DNA from: an uncultured Clostridia bacterium
GTDB taxonomy: Bacteria > Bacillota > Clostridia > Lachnospirales > Lachnospiraceae
Length of the DNA stretch: 7,756 bases
Assembly (NCBI GenBank): GCA_947178045.1
Contig: CAMWWR010000075.1
Coordinates: forward strand, 1 to 7,756
Direction of reading: 5' to 3'
Shown: one piece after another, positions 1 to 7,109 of the stretch
How positions within the stretch are numbered: the first letter of the stretch is position 1
Layout: each line of letters starts with the position of its first letter
Notes under the pieces: model-generated
What the model was told of the DNA's origin: nothing
What the model saw: only the letters and a program-made list of their open reading frames with translations
Databases searched by the model: none
Program-made: the position numbers and the translations under genes

Positions 1-186
1 CGCGCCGTTGTCCGTCACGCGGACCAGGCCGATGCCGCCCTCCCGGATCTCCACGGTCACGGAGCTTGCGCCTGCGTCGACCGCATTCTCCACAAGTTCC
101 TTCACAACGGAGGCCGGGCGCTCCACCACCTCGCCCGCCGCGATCTGATTTATCGTATCCGAATCAAGCACATGAATCTTTGACAT
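1..186 (-). CDS. mutL: DNA mismatch repair protein MutL, N-terminal 62 residues (partial, runs off the left edge)
   Basis: MutL is the matchmaker ATPase (an endonuclease in most Firmicutes) recruited by MutS at mismatches. Translating the minus strand from the ATG at 186-184 gives 62 residues of the GHKL ATPase domain. Motif I is visible as [12 protein letters not shown] (residues 29-40), with the presumed catalytic Glu30 and Mg-binding Asn34; motif II begins as TDNGA at residues 58-62. The segment [17 protein letters not shown] is the typical MutL N-terminus. The start is supported by a purine-rich GAGGAGGAGGGG stretch (about 192-203) upstream of the ATG and by alignment with the usual MutL start. 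It lies 22 bases after the mutS stop, so the two are almost certainly co-transcribed. The rest of the protein, including the C-terminal endonuclease domain, is outside the window. Confidence 0.97.
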   Translation of the reverse strand, partial: MSKIHVLDSDTINQIAAGEVVERPASVVKELVENAVDAGASSVTVEIREGGIGLVRVTDNGA

Positions 187-208
187 GGCCGCCCCTCCTC
201 CTCTCATT

Positions 209-2902
209 TTAATTGGATTTCAGCCTTTCCTGAAGCTCATAGAGCTTGTTGAGCGCAGCGATCGGCGTCAGGGCCGACAGATCAAGCTCCCTCAGCTCCG
301 CAAGCACCGGATTTTCCGGGGGAGCAAAAAATGAAAGCTGTTCAAAGCCCTCCGCGTAGGCTCCCCGCCCGCGCGCCGGCGGATTCGGTCTCGCCTTTTC
401 ACGCTTTTCCCTCCGGTCCGCGCCTTGCTGCGGCGATCCCTTCGTGTGATCCGCGAGAAGCCTTGCCCGCTCCGCCATATCGTTCTCGTTTAAAGTATCG
501 GCGATCTCCCGCGCACGGGTCAGCACGTCGGCCGGTACTCCGGCCAGCCTAGCGACCTGAATGCCATAGCTCTTGTCCGCGCCGCCCCGGACAATCTTCC
601 GCAAAAATACAATATCGTCGCCGGATTCCTTTACCGCAATGCAGTAATTGTTCACTCCCGGAAGCTTGCCTTCCAGCTCGGTCAGCTCGTGGTAATGCGT
701 TGCAAACAGCGTTTTGGCTCCGATATTTTCCGGACTGTTAATATGCTCCGCCACGGCCCATGCAATGCTCAGGCCGTCGAAGGTCGATGTGCCGCGCCCG
801 ATCTCGTCGAGAATAATAAGGCTGTTTCGCGTCGCGTTCCGGAGGATATTTGCCACCTCCGTCATTTCCACCATAAAGGTGCTCTGGCCTGAGGCGAGAT
901 CGTCCGACGCGCCGACGCGCGTAAAAATGCGGTCGACAATGCCGATATCCGCCATTGATGCGGGCACGAAGGAGCCGATCTGCGCCATCAGCACAATAAG
1001 CGCGGTCTGGCGCATATAGGTCGATTTTCCCGCCATATTCGGGCCGGTGATAATGGACAGCCGGTTGCTTTCATTGTCCAGCAGCGTATCATTCGCGACA
1101 AACGAATCGTTGTTCAGCATCTTTTCCACGACCGGGTGCCTGCCGTCTCGAATCTCAATGCGTCCCTCCGTATTGACGGACGGGCGCACAAAACGGCCGT
1201 GATCGGCGACAAACGCCAGAGAGGCGAATACATCCAGCCTTGCCACCGCTCTTGCCGTGCGCTGAATACGCTCGACCTCGGCCGCAATTTTCTCCCGGAT
1301 ATCGGAGAATATCTCGTATTCCAACGCGACGAGCTTATCCTCCGCATTCAGTATCCTGTCCTCCAGCTCCTTCAGCTCCGGCGTGGTATAGCGCTCCGCG
1401 CCGCTGAGCGTCTGCTTGCGGATCCAGTCCTCCGGCACCAGCTCCTTAAAGGAATTTGTCACCTCGAGATAGTAGCCGAATACCCGGTTGAACTTCACGC
1501 GCAGATTTTTGATGCCGGTGCGCTCCTTCTCCCTTGCCTCCAGCTCGGAGAGCCAGTTCTTCCCCTCCGTCTTGGCGCTGCGCAGGCTGTCCACCTCCTT
1601 GTGGAAGCCACTGCGGATCATTCCGCCCTCCTTCGTGCTGATCGGCGGGTCCGGCTCGATCGCACTCTCGACCAGCATGCACAGATCCTCAAGCGGATCC
1701 ATCTCCGAGCGGATTTTCTTAAGCTCGCTGCTGCCCAGGCCCTCCAGCAGATAACGGATCGGCGGAAGCATGGACAGGGAGGAGGCGAAGGCGATCAGAT
1801 CGCGCGGGTTGGCGCTCCGATAGCTGACTCTTCCCATCAGGCGCTCCAGGTCGTAGATTGCGTCCAGATATTCTCTCAGCTCATCCCTTGTAATAACGTT
1901 CGCGTTCAGCTCCTCGACCGCATCGAGGCGCGCGCGGATCTCCTCTGTATCGATGAGCGGCTGCTCGATATAGCTGCGCAGCAGCCTGGCTCCCATGGCC
2001 GTTTTTGTCCGGTCCAGCACCCAGAGCAGCGAGCCGCGCTTTGTCTTTTCCCGCAGCGTCTCGACCAGCTCCAGATTGCGTCGGGTCGAGGTATCCATCA
2101 CCATGTATTTGCTTGTCCGGTACGGCGTCAGCCGGGTCAGATGCTCCAGCGCCGTTTTCTGCGTCGTGATCAGGTACTGCAGCACCGCCCCGGCCGCGTT
2201 CCGGCCGACGGTGTAGTCGCCGAGCCCGAGGCCCTCCAGGGCTGTGACCTTAAAATGCTCCCGCAGTGCCTTCTCGCACAGCTCGCCGTCATAATACCAG
2301 TCCTCCAGCTCCGCGACCGCGATATGATAGCGGCCCTTCAGCTCCTCGATATCGATACCGCACGCCAGAAAGACCGGGCTGCAGATAATTTCGGAGGGCG
2401 AGAATTTGTAGATCTCATCCATAATTCCGCGCACGGAATCAACCTCTGTCACATAATAATCACCGGTCGAAATGTCCGCCGCGGAAATTCCGTAGCAGCC
2501 GTCCGCACCGATGATCCCCATCAGATAATTATTTTTTGCGGCGTCCATCGACTGGATATCCACGTTGGTGCCGGGTGTGACGATGCGTGTCACATCGCGC
2601 TTTACAAGTCCCTTCGCCTGCTTCGGATCCTCCACCTGCTCGCAGATCGCCACGCGGTAGCCCTTCTCGACAAGCCTTGTCAGATAGCTGTCGACGGCGT
2701 GGTACGGCACGCCGCACATCGGAGCGCGCTCATCCAGTCCGCAGGCCTTCCCCGTCAGCGTGATCTCCAGCTCTCTCGATGCGGTGAGAGCATCCTCAAA
2801 AAACATCTCGTAAAAATCGCCGAGACGATAGAATAAAATGCAGTCCGGATACTGTTTTTTCGTCTCCACATACTGCTGCATCATTGGTGTAAGTTCCGCC
2901 AT
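209..2902 (-). CDS. mutS: DNA mismatch repair protein MutS (MutS1)
   Basis: Cytoplasmic mismatch sensor that binds mispaired DNA and, on ATP exchange, recruits MutL. At 897 residues it is full length for the family (about 850-900). Domain I carries the mismatch-wedging Phe-X-Glu motif (F30-Y31-E32 in GDFYEMFF). Connector, lever and clamp domains follow (about 125-600). The ATPase domain has Walker [10 protein letters not shown] (620-628), the signature segment [15 protein letters not shown] (666-680), Walker B LIILDE (695-700) with GRGTSTFDG after it, and the switch histidine in FATHYHEL (733-740). The dimerisation helix-turn-helix region is near 773-790. A basic, proline-rich, probably disordered linker (about 815-852) leads to QLSFF (855-859), which matches the beta-clamp-binding motif known from Bacillus MutS. 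The C-terminal helical piece resembles the tetramerisation tail. The start is fixed by an AGGAGG site (2908-2913) five bases upstream. No defect seen. Confidence 0.99.
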   Translation of the reverse strand: MAELTPMMQQYVETKKQYPDCILFYRLGDFYEMFFEDALTASRELEITLTGKACGLDERAPMCGVPYHAVDSYLTRLVEKGYRVAICEQVEDPKQAKGLVKRDVTRIVTPGTNVDIQSMDAAKNNYLMGIIGADGCYGISAADISTGDYYVTEVDSVRGIMDEIYKFSPSEIICSPVFLACGIDIEELKGRYHIAVAELEDWYYDGELCEKALREHFKVTALEGLGLGDYTVGRNAAGAVLQYLITTQKTALEHLTRLTPYRTSKYMVMDTSTRRNLELVETLREKTKRGSLLWVLDRTKTAMGARLLRSYIEQPLIDTEEIRARLDAVEELNANVITRDELREYLDAIYDLERLMGRVSYRSANPRDLIAFASSLSMLPPIRYLLEGLGSSELKKIRSEMDPLEDLCMLVESAIEPDPPISTKEGGMIRSGFHKEVDSLRSAKTEGKNWLSELEAREKERTGIKNLRVKFNRVFGYYLEVTNSFKELVPEDWIRKQTLSGAERYTTPELKELEDRILNAEDKLVALEYEIFSDIREKIAAEVERIQRTARAVARLDVFASLAFVADHGRFVRPSVNTEGRIEIRDGRHPVVEKMLNNDSFVANDTLLDNESNRLSIITGPNMAGKSTYMRQTALIVLMAQIGSFVPASMADIGIVDRIFTRVGASDDLASGQSTFMVEMTEVANILRNATRNSLIILDEIGRGTSTFDGLSIAWAVAEHINSPENIGAKTLFATHYHELTELEGKLPGVNNYCIAVKESGDDIVFLRKIVRGGADKSYGIQVARLAGVPADVLTRAREIADTLNENDMAERARLLADHTKGSPQQGADRREKREKARPNPPARGRGAYAEGFEQLSFFAPPENPVLAELRELDLSALTPIAALNKLYELQERLKSN

Positions 2903-2926
2903 TGGTTCCTCCTTAGAAAAGCAAAC

Positions 2927-2941
2927 GCCCGGCAGCCGGGC
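2927..2941 (-). terminator. Small GC hairpin between rnhA and mutS (weak terminator or RNA-processing site)
   Basis: GCCCGG (2927-2932) and CCGGGC (2936-2941) form a perfect 6-bp stem with a 3-base loop. Read on the minus strand it is followed by GTTTGCTTTTC, an interrupted T-rich stretch. It lies after the rnhA stop and 14 bases before the mutS ribosome site. The stem is short and the T-tract poor, so partial termination or mRNA end-protection is more likely than a full stop; mutS has no other obvious promoter nearby. Confidence 0.35.
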
Positions 2942-2961
2942 CTTCTGAAATCCGGAAGGAC

Positions 2962-3441
2962 TCAGCCGCCAAGGCCCTCGTCGACCGCCAGCTCCTCCCC
3001 GTCCGCCGCCGCGGTCGCCAGCGCGGCGCAGCGCTCATTCTGCGGGTGCCCGTTATGCCCCTTCACCCAGCGGAATTCCACCCGGTGCGGCGCCATCGCC
3101 TTAAGCAGGCGCTTCCACAGATCCACGTTTTTTACCGGCTCGCTTCCGCTCCGCTTCCAGTTCTTTTTCTGCCAGCCGTCGATCCAATGCTCGGTAAATG
3201 CTTTGACCAGATACTGTGAGTCCGAGTAGAGCGTTACCTCGCAGGGCCGGATAAGCGCCTCCAGCCCGACGATCGCCGCCATCAGCTCCATGCGGTTGTT
3301 TGTCGTGCGCACATAGCCGCCCGAATATTCCCGGAGATGCTCCGTTCCCCTGCCGTCTATGTAGGATACTATTGTTCCGTAACCGCCCGGCCCGTCCGGA
3401 TTTCCCCGCGCCGAGCCGTCCGTATAAATCGTCACCCTCAT
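2962..3441 (-). CDS. rnhA: Ribonuclease HI, with the fourth catalytic Asp replaced by Ala
   Basis: RNase HI cuts the RNA strand of RNA:DNA hybrids (R-loops, primer remnants) in the cytoplasm, using two metal ions held by a D-E-D-D set. The protein has 159 residues (E. coli 155) and is a single RNase H fold without an extra N-terminal domain. Visible motifs are [17 protein letters not shown] (Asp8), [12 protein letters not shown] (Glu52), LYSDSQYLV (Asp74), the basic-protrusion-like [14 protein letters not shown] (86-99) and [14 protein letters not shown] (His129 at the end of the flap). The fourth carboxylate, expected right after NERC (E. coli Asp134), is Ala139 here, encoded by GCC at 3025-3027; one base separates it from the Asp codon GAC. 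The ATG follows an AAAGGA-type ribosome site. It sits between the MutS-like gene and mutS in an apparent operon. Family assignment is certain; full activity is not. Confidence 0.96.
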   Translation of the reverse strand: MRVTIYTDGSARGNPDGPGGYGTIVSYIDGRGTEHLREYSGGYVRTTNNRMELMAAIVGLEALIRPCEVTLYSDSQYLVKAFTEHWIDGWQKKNWKRSGSEPVKNVDLWKRLLKAMAPHRVEFRWVKGHNGHPQNERCAALATAAADGEELAVDEGLGG

Positions 3442-3478
3442 GCTCTTATTCCTTTCCCCATGCTTCGCGACCGGAAAC

Positions 3479-3497
3479 CTGCCGTCCCATACGGCAG
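3479..3497 (-). terminator. Hairpin between the MutS-like gene and rnhA (weak terminator or attenuator)
   Basis: CTGCCGT (3479-3485) and ACGGCAG (3491-3497) make a perfect 7-bp stem with a 5-base loop. On the minus strand only GTTTCC follows, so there is no proper U-tract. It lies in the 76-base gap, 21 bases after the MutS-like stop. It may lower read-through into rnhA or stabilise the upstream mRNA end; I do not regard it as a full terminator. Confidence 0.35.
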
Positions 3498-3517
3498 CCT
3501 TCGCCGCTTAACCGCTT

Positions 3518-5191
3518 TTATTCGAAGGCCTGCCATTCACCGGTCTGCTCGAAATGCCGGGCGCGCTCCTCGGCCCGCTCTGTGATCCGGTCGGCATAGC
3601 CGAGCATCTTCAGCAGCCGGATCGCATTTTTCGACACCGCCCGCCCCTCATAGAGTTTGTAATCGAACAGCACCTGATCGTCCTCGACATATTCCTGGAA
3701 ATGGTAGTTGGAATACTGCTTTTCCAGAATATGCGTCAGCTCGATATCGTGGGTCGCCGCAAAGCAGATCGCGTTCCCGGACGCGAAATCCGACAGAATC
3801 TCGGACGAAGCCGCGATGCGCTCGAGCGTGTTCGTGCCGCGCAGCACCTCGTCCACGAAGCAGAGCATCGGCCGCCCGTCCCCGATGCGGTCCGCGATCC
3901 GCTTCAGCGATTTTATTTCGACAATGTAATAGCTCTCCTTGCTGAAAATATCGTCGCGCAGCGCCATCGAGGACGCGACCTGGAAAAAGCTCGCGCGGTA
4001 TTCCGCAGCCATCACCGTGCCGATCGTCTGCGCAAGGATGGCGTTGATGGCGAGCGTTTTGATAAAGGTGGATTTTCCGGAGGCGTTGGAGCCCGTGATC
4101 AGCACGCTGCGCTCCTCCGAGATGGAGGCTTTGACCGGCTCGTCCAGCATCGGGTGATAGACCTCCCTCACAGACAAAAACGGCTTTCCGTCCGAAACGA
4201 GCTCCGGCACGCACCAGTCGCGCATCAGCGCGCGGAAGGAGGCGGCCGCGATCATCGCGTCGAGAAAGCCCGCCGTCTCAAAAAGCGTTGTCAGCTCCTT
4301 CTCGTTATTATCAAAGATTTTCATCATCTGGTTGAATTTAATCAGATCAATGTGGAACAGCATGCGGAAATAATCGACCATTCCCTCCAGCAGGTCTCCG
4401 GTCGGCCGCTTTCCCGCCACAATGCGCGCGCCCTTCCGGAAGCCGGCAAATACCTTCAGCGTCTCCCGGACCGACGCCGTATAGACCTCGATCTCCCGGT
4501 CCGGCAGCTCCGAGAGCGTCTTCATGCCGTCCATCATTCGAATGAGATGCGATACAACGGTGAAATATTTTTCGATATCGCTCTTTCTTTTATAATACGA
4601 GAACGCGTTATATATCCCGACAATAATGACCGCGAGCACGCCCGTCACCGGAGCGACAAAAATCAGCGCGATCGCCGCGAGCATCCAGAGCATGCTGAGA
4701 TAGTGCGCGACGTTGCTCTCCCGTTTCAGCGTATGGAGCATGTTGATGTACTCGTAGATGGAAATATTTCTTTCCTTTCCCATTCGCATAAACTGCTCCT
4801 GCAGCTTCTGCCTTTCCGTCCTGTGCTTTGAGAAATGCTCGATCAGCCGGTTGCGTTCGGCCAGCTCCTCACCGGAAAAGCTCAGCCGGTGCAGCATGGC
4901 AAACAGATATTCCTCGCCCGCGGCGGAGCCGGTATTATTCATCGTCATAAAGATCTGATCCATATCCAGATCGTTCCATGTGATACTGTCAATATCGCCC
5001 TCGCCCTTTTCCTGCTGATTATAATAAAACTGGAGCGAGCGGTACTTGTCCTCGGAATATTCTTCCGACGGCACCTGTCCCCATTCCTTCTCCATCCTGC
5101 GGTACAGTCCGGCCGTATATTTCCTCTCGTCGTAAATGCTTTTTCCCAATAATGCAAGCAGCACCACGGCCGCAATTCCAACATAAAGCAT
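3518..5191 (-). CDS. Membrane-anchored MutS-family ATPase (MutS domain V protein), function unknown
   Basis: A 557-residue protein with a complete MutS-type ATPase at its C-terminus but no mismatch-binding domain I, no Phe-X-Glu motif and no Smr nuclease domain. It is therefore neither MutS1 nor MutS2. The N-terminus is a hydrophobic helix (about 2-16), and a second hydrophobic block (about 163-199) could be a transmembrane hairpin. The stretch between is charged and helical. From about 230 to 340 it resembles a lever/clamp-type helical region. ATPase motifs are Walker A GSNASGKST (367-375), a signature-like region around RDDIFSKESYYIVEI (412-426), Walker B LCFVDE (443-448) followed by RGTNT, and a switch histidine in AATHDIEL (His481). 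All key residues are present, so ATP hydrolysis is likely. The start has GGAGG (5201-5205) nine bases upstream and its own promoter. Related proteins are often annotated simply as MutS; a direct mismatch-repair role is unproven. Confidence 0.9.
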   Translation of the reverse strand: MLYVGIAAVVLLALLGKSIYDERKYTAGLYRRMEKEWGQVPSEEYSEDKYRSLQFYYNQQEKGEGDIDSITWNDLDMDQIFMTMNNTGSAAGEEYLFAMLHRLSFSGEELAERNRLIEHFSKHRTERQKLQEQFMRMGKERNISIYEYINMLHTLKRESNVAHYLSMLWMLAAIALIFVAPVTGVLAVIIVGIYNAFSYYKRKSDIEKYFTVVSHLIRMMDGMKTLSELPDREIEVYTASVRETLKVFAGFRKGARIVAGKRPTGDLLEGMVDYFRMLFHIDLIKFNQMMKIFDNNEKELTTLFETAGFLDAMIAAASFRALMRDWCVPELVSDGKPFLSVREVYHPMLDEPVKASISEERSVLITGSNASGKSTFIKTLAINAILAQTIGTVMAAEYRASFFQVASSMALRDDIFSKESYYIVEIKSLKRIADRIGDGRPMLCFVDEVLRGTNTLERIAASSEILSDFASGNAICFAATHDIELTHILEKQYSNYHFQEYVEDDQVLFDYKLYEGRAVSKNAIRLLKMLGYADRITERAEERARHFEQTGEWQAFE

Positions 5192-5200
5192 AGTTTTTTT

Positions 5201-5205
5201 CCTCC
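5201..5205 (-). promoter_or_regulatory. Ribosome binding site GGAGG of the MutS-like gene
   Basis: On the minus strand GGAGG is followed by nine A-rich bases and then the ATG at 5191-5189. It fixes the start that includes the N-terminal hydrophobic helix. Two upstream ATGs in the leader (near 5234 and 5224) are in other frames and lack such a site. Confidence 0.75.
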
Positions 5206-5242
5206 GCGCCGCCGTATCGACAGCATATTTTCATCCTGCTTT

Positions 5243-5271
5243 ATTATACAAATGAAATGAAATTTCGTCAA
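5243..5271 (-). promoter_or_regulatory. Sigma-A promoter of the mutS-like / rnhA / mutS / mutL unit
   Basis: Minus-strand -35 TTGACG (5271-5266, five of six consensus bases), a 17-base AT-rich spacer, and -10 TATAAT (5248-5243, perfect). Transcription should begin near 5237-5236, giving a leader of about 45 bases before the ATG at 5191. It is the only strong promoter I see for the genes to its left. The -35 box begins one base after the U-tract of the GH43 terminator. Confidence 0.88.
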
Positions 5272-5272
5272 T

Positions 5273-5324
5273 AAAAAGAGACGCCCCCTTTGCGCGGATT
5301 TTTTGATTCCGCGCAAGGGGCGTC
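5273..5324 (-). terminator. Strong rho-independent terminator downstream of the GH43 gene
   Basis: The arms 5280-5298 and 5308-5324 pair over 17 bp (GACGCCCC with GGGGCGTC, then TTGCGCGGA with TCCGCGCAA). There is a two-base bulge on one side and a 9-base loop. On the minus strand the stem is followed by CTCTTTTT (5280-5273). It starts about 35 bases beyond the GH43 stop. The plus-strand side lacks a T-run, so it works in one direction. Confidence 0.9.
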
Positions 5325-5339
5325 CTGTTGTTATTTTAT

Positions 5340-5351
5340 GGCCGTACGGCC
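5340..5351. repeat. 12-bp perfect palindrome GGCCGTACGGCC just after the GH43 stop
   Basis: A 12-base palindrome eight bases past the GH43 stop codon. As a hairpin it gives only a 4-bp stem with a 4-base loop. On the plus strand it is followed by GTTTTT, so it could be a weak plus-strand terminator, although no plus-strand gene reads into it. Role unknown. Confidence 0.4.
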
Positions 5352-5358
5352 GTTTTTC

Positions 5359-7008
5359 TCATTCCATGCAGAAGCAGAAGAATTCTGCGCGATTATCCGT
5401 CGCCGTATGGTTGGAACTTGTATACATGCCGACGGTGTTGCCGACAAAACCGCCGGCCGCCTCCGTGCTCAAAAAGCGTGCGTCCATGGCAGGCCCCAGC
5501 CTTTCAAAGCGGCCGTCCTCCTGCGCATACCAGAAGGTCAGCTGCTGGCCGTTCTGCATGACGGCCAGCGTCAGCGTTTCCGTCTTCTGCGTCAGCGCCT
5601 TCTCTGCGCGGATCTCGCCGAAACGCTCCGGAAGCGCACTTTCCTCCGGCAAAGACCCGGATTCATTTGCTCCGCCGGATTTACCGGACAGGGATTCCTC
5701 AGAACCCGCGCCCTCACCGGATTCGCCGGATAACCGGTCTCCGAAGCTCACAATGCGCAGTACTGTCTGGCCCTTCGATGCCGCGACAACGAAGCGCACG
5801 CTCGCCTCCTCGCTCTGAAGCAGCACCAGTCCGGCCTCCTCCGCGTCCTCCGGGCGGAACCTGAGCTCCGTCCTCACGGTGTAGTGATAGCTCTTCTGCC
5901 GGATGCCGAGATAGGAAGCGTTCGTTTTCTCCGTGATCGTTTCCGGCGACGTTTTCAGAATCAGAGAGCCGTTCCCCGCAAGCTCATACATATCCGGCTT
6001 CGGATTGCGCACCGTCACGAAATGCGGGTCGAGTGTCCTGGTATGGAAGGTATAGCAGCTGTTCTCCGGCAGCTCGCATACCTCCGGAAGACCGACCTGC
6101 TGGAATTCGTTCAGTATCCCGACGCCGTCGTTGACAACCGGCCAGCCGTCCTCCCAGGTCACCTTCGCCAGGAAGGTCTCCCGCCCGAGTCCAGTGTACC
6201 ACTCGCACGGTCTGGAGGCGAGCATGACCATGTACCATTCGCCGTCCGGCGTGTCCACAAGGTCGGCATGGCCGACATAACGGATCGGATAATTTTTCCC
6301 GAGATGACGGTGCGTCAGAATCGGATTGTTGAAATTTCCGACATACGGCCCCACAATATCACGGCTGCGCGCGACGCAGACCGCATGGGCCGGGCCGGTG
6401 CCGCCCTCGGCGTGCATAATATAATAATAGCCGTCCTTCTTGTACAGATGCGGGCCCTCCGGCCACTCCGCATCGCGCATCGCACCCTTCCACGCAAGCG
6501 TATAATCTCCTACAAGGCAGAAATTGTCCAGATCCAGCTCTTGAATATAGATATACCAGTCGCCGTTGTAGCGCACGCCGTCCGGATTCGGGCGCGTGCC
6601 GATATAATAGCATTTTCCGTCGTCGTCAAAGAACAGGCTCGGGTCAATCCCCTCCGCTCCCTTCAGATAATGCGGCTCGGACCATGGCCCTGCCGGATTT
6701 TCCGCTGTCACGATAAAATTGCCGCCGTGCGATACATTGGTTGTGATCATATAGAATACGCCCTCGTGAAAGCGTATCGTCGGCGCAAAAATCCCCTGCG
6801 ACATTCTGGAATCGCCGAGCGGAAGCTGCGAGTCCCTCGTCAGCACGTTTCCGATCTGGTGAAAATGCTGCAGGTCGCGGCTCTCAAACACCGGCACGCC
6901 CGGAAAATAGGCAAAGGTTGAATTTACGATATAGTAGGAATCTCCGACCCGGCAGATCGACGGATCCGGATAAAAGCCCGACAATATCGGATTTTTGACT
7001 GTGGACAT
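5359..7008 (-). CDS. Glycoside hydrolase family 43 protein (beta-xylosidase / alpha-L-arabinofuranosidase type)
   Basis: GH43 enzymes are inverting glycosidases that remove xylose or arabinose from xylan- or arabinan-derived chains. The five-bladed propeller domain fills about residues 4-310. The catalytic base is Asp15 in NPILSGFYPDPS, the pKa-modulating Asp122 is in GIDPSLFFDDDG, the general acid is Glu184 in EWPEGPHLY, and the conserved metal-site His247 is in VGHADLV. Residues about 320-549 form a C-terminal beta-sandwich (XynB-C / concanavalin-like), as in the GH43 subfamily 11/12 type of enzyme. There is no signal peptide, so it should act in the cytoplasm on imported oligosaccharides. 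An odd Gly/Ser/Glu-rich insert (426-457) interrupts the sandwich. The start has AGGAGG (7013-7018) four bases upstream. It follows a UxuB-like gene on the same strand by 101 bases and ends at a strong terminator. Family and triad are clear; xylosidase versus arabinofuranosidase cannot be settled by eye. Confidence 0.95.
   Translation of the reverse strand: MSTVKNPILSGFYPDPSICRVGDSYYIVNSTFAYFPGVPVFESRDLQHFHQIGNVLTRDSQLPLGDSRMSQGIFAPTIRFHEGVFYMITTNVSHGGNFIVTAENPAGPWSEPHYLKGAEGIDPSLFFDDDGKCYYIGTRPNPDGVRYNGDWYIYIQELDLDNFCLVGDYTLAWKGAMRDAEWPEGPHLYKKDGYYYIMHAEGGTGPAHAVCVARSRDIVGPYVGNFNNPILTHRHLGKNYPIRYVGHADLVDTPDGEWYMVMLASRPCEWYTGLGRETFLAKVTWEDGWPVVNDGVGILNEFQQVGLPEVCELPENSCYTFHTRTLDPHFVTVRNPKPDMYELAGNGSLILKTSPETITEKTNASYLGIRQKSYHYTVRTELRFRPEDAEEAGLVLLQSEEASVRFVVAASKGQTVLRIVSFGDRLSGESGEGAGSEESLSGKSGGANESGSLPEESALPERFGEIRAEKALTQKTETLTLAVMQNGQQLTFWYAQEDGRFERLGPAMDARFLSTEAAGGFVGNTVGMYTSSNHTATDNRAEFFCFCME
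5638..5733 (-). repeat. Degenerate tandem duplication coding a Gly/Ser/Glu-rich insert in the GH43 protein
   Basis: Residues 426-439 (LSGESGEGAGSEES) and 440-457 (LSGKSGGANESGSLPEES) are two diverged copies of one unit. At the DNA level both begin with a TCCGGYRAATCCGG-like core (minus strand). The encoded stretch is low-complexity and hydrophilic, and separates a strand ending RIVSFGD from one beginning ERFGEIRAE in the C-terminal beta-sandwich. A surface loop expanded by slippage or recombination is the simplest reading. Confidence 0.7.
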
Positions 7009-7053
7009 GTGCCCTCCTCTTTTTCTGCTTCACTATGTTTTGCTTATTGTTTC

Positions 7054-7070
7054 TGATTTTTCAAAAATCA
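7054..7070. repeat. Perfect 8+1+8 inverted repeat upstream of the GH43 gene (possible operator)
   Basis: TGATTTTT (7054-7061), one central base, AAAAATCA (7063-7070). It lies 46-62 bases upstream of the GH43 start. The 1-base centre makes a poor RNA hairpin but suits a dimeric DNA-binding regulator. I see no convincing -35/-10 pair around it, so an operator role is a guess. Confidence 0.4.
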
Positions 7071-7079
7071 CCGGATGCA

Positions 7080-7098
7080 AAGCCTCTTTCAGAGGCTT
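7080..7098 (-). terminator. Hairpin after the UxuB-like gene (weak terminator or processing stem)
   Basis: AAGCCTCT (7080-7087) and AGAGGCTT (7091-7098) form a perfect 8-bp stem with a 3-base loop, 11 bases past the stop codon. On the minus strand the stem ends in TT followed by TGC, so the U-tract is very short; the next T-run is about 18 bases away. Partial termination with read-through into the GH43 gene is plausible. Confidence 0.45.
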
Positions 7099-7109
7099 AC
7101 GGATTAGCC

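Noticed and set aside
1136..2836. 566-codon open frame on the plus strand opposite mutS
   Set aside because: It is in register with the mutS codons and explained by avoidance of TTA/CTA/TCA in mutS. Its translation shows no recognisable domain and it has no ribosome site of note. MutS on the other strand is certain.
2927..3497. Full terminators splitting the MutS-like, rnhA and mutS genes into separate units
   Set aside because: The two hairpins have 6-7 bp stems and no good U-tract, and no convincing promoter follows either one, so a single operon with partial attenuation is the simpler view.
3554..4831. 425-codon plus-strand open frame opposite the MutS-like gene
   Set aside because: Same in-register antisense effect. 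Its translation is an Arg/His/Asp-rich mirror of the sense protein, with no family features.
4945..5316. 123-codon minus-strand frame beginning inside the GH43 terminator
   Set aside because: It starts within the terminator stem, upstream of the mapped promoter, and overlaps the MutS-like gene in another frame. Its sequence is compositionally odd, so it is a shadow frame.
5884..6921. 345-codon plus-strand open frame opposite the GH43 gene
   Set aside because: Again in register with the sense codons and without recognisable motifs, while the sense frame has the full GH43 catalytic set.
7021..7060. Dedicated promoter for the GH43 gene in the AT-rich gap
   Set aside because: Candidate boxes on the minus strand (TTGAAA with CATAGT) are about 21 bases apart and the -10 is poor, so I do not annotate a promoter.
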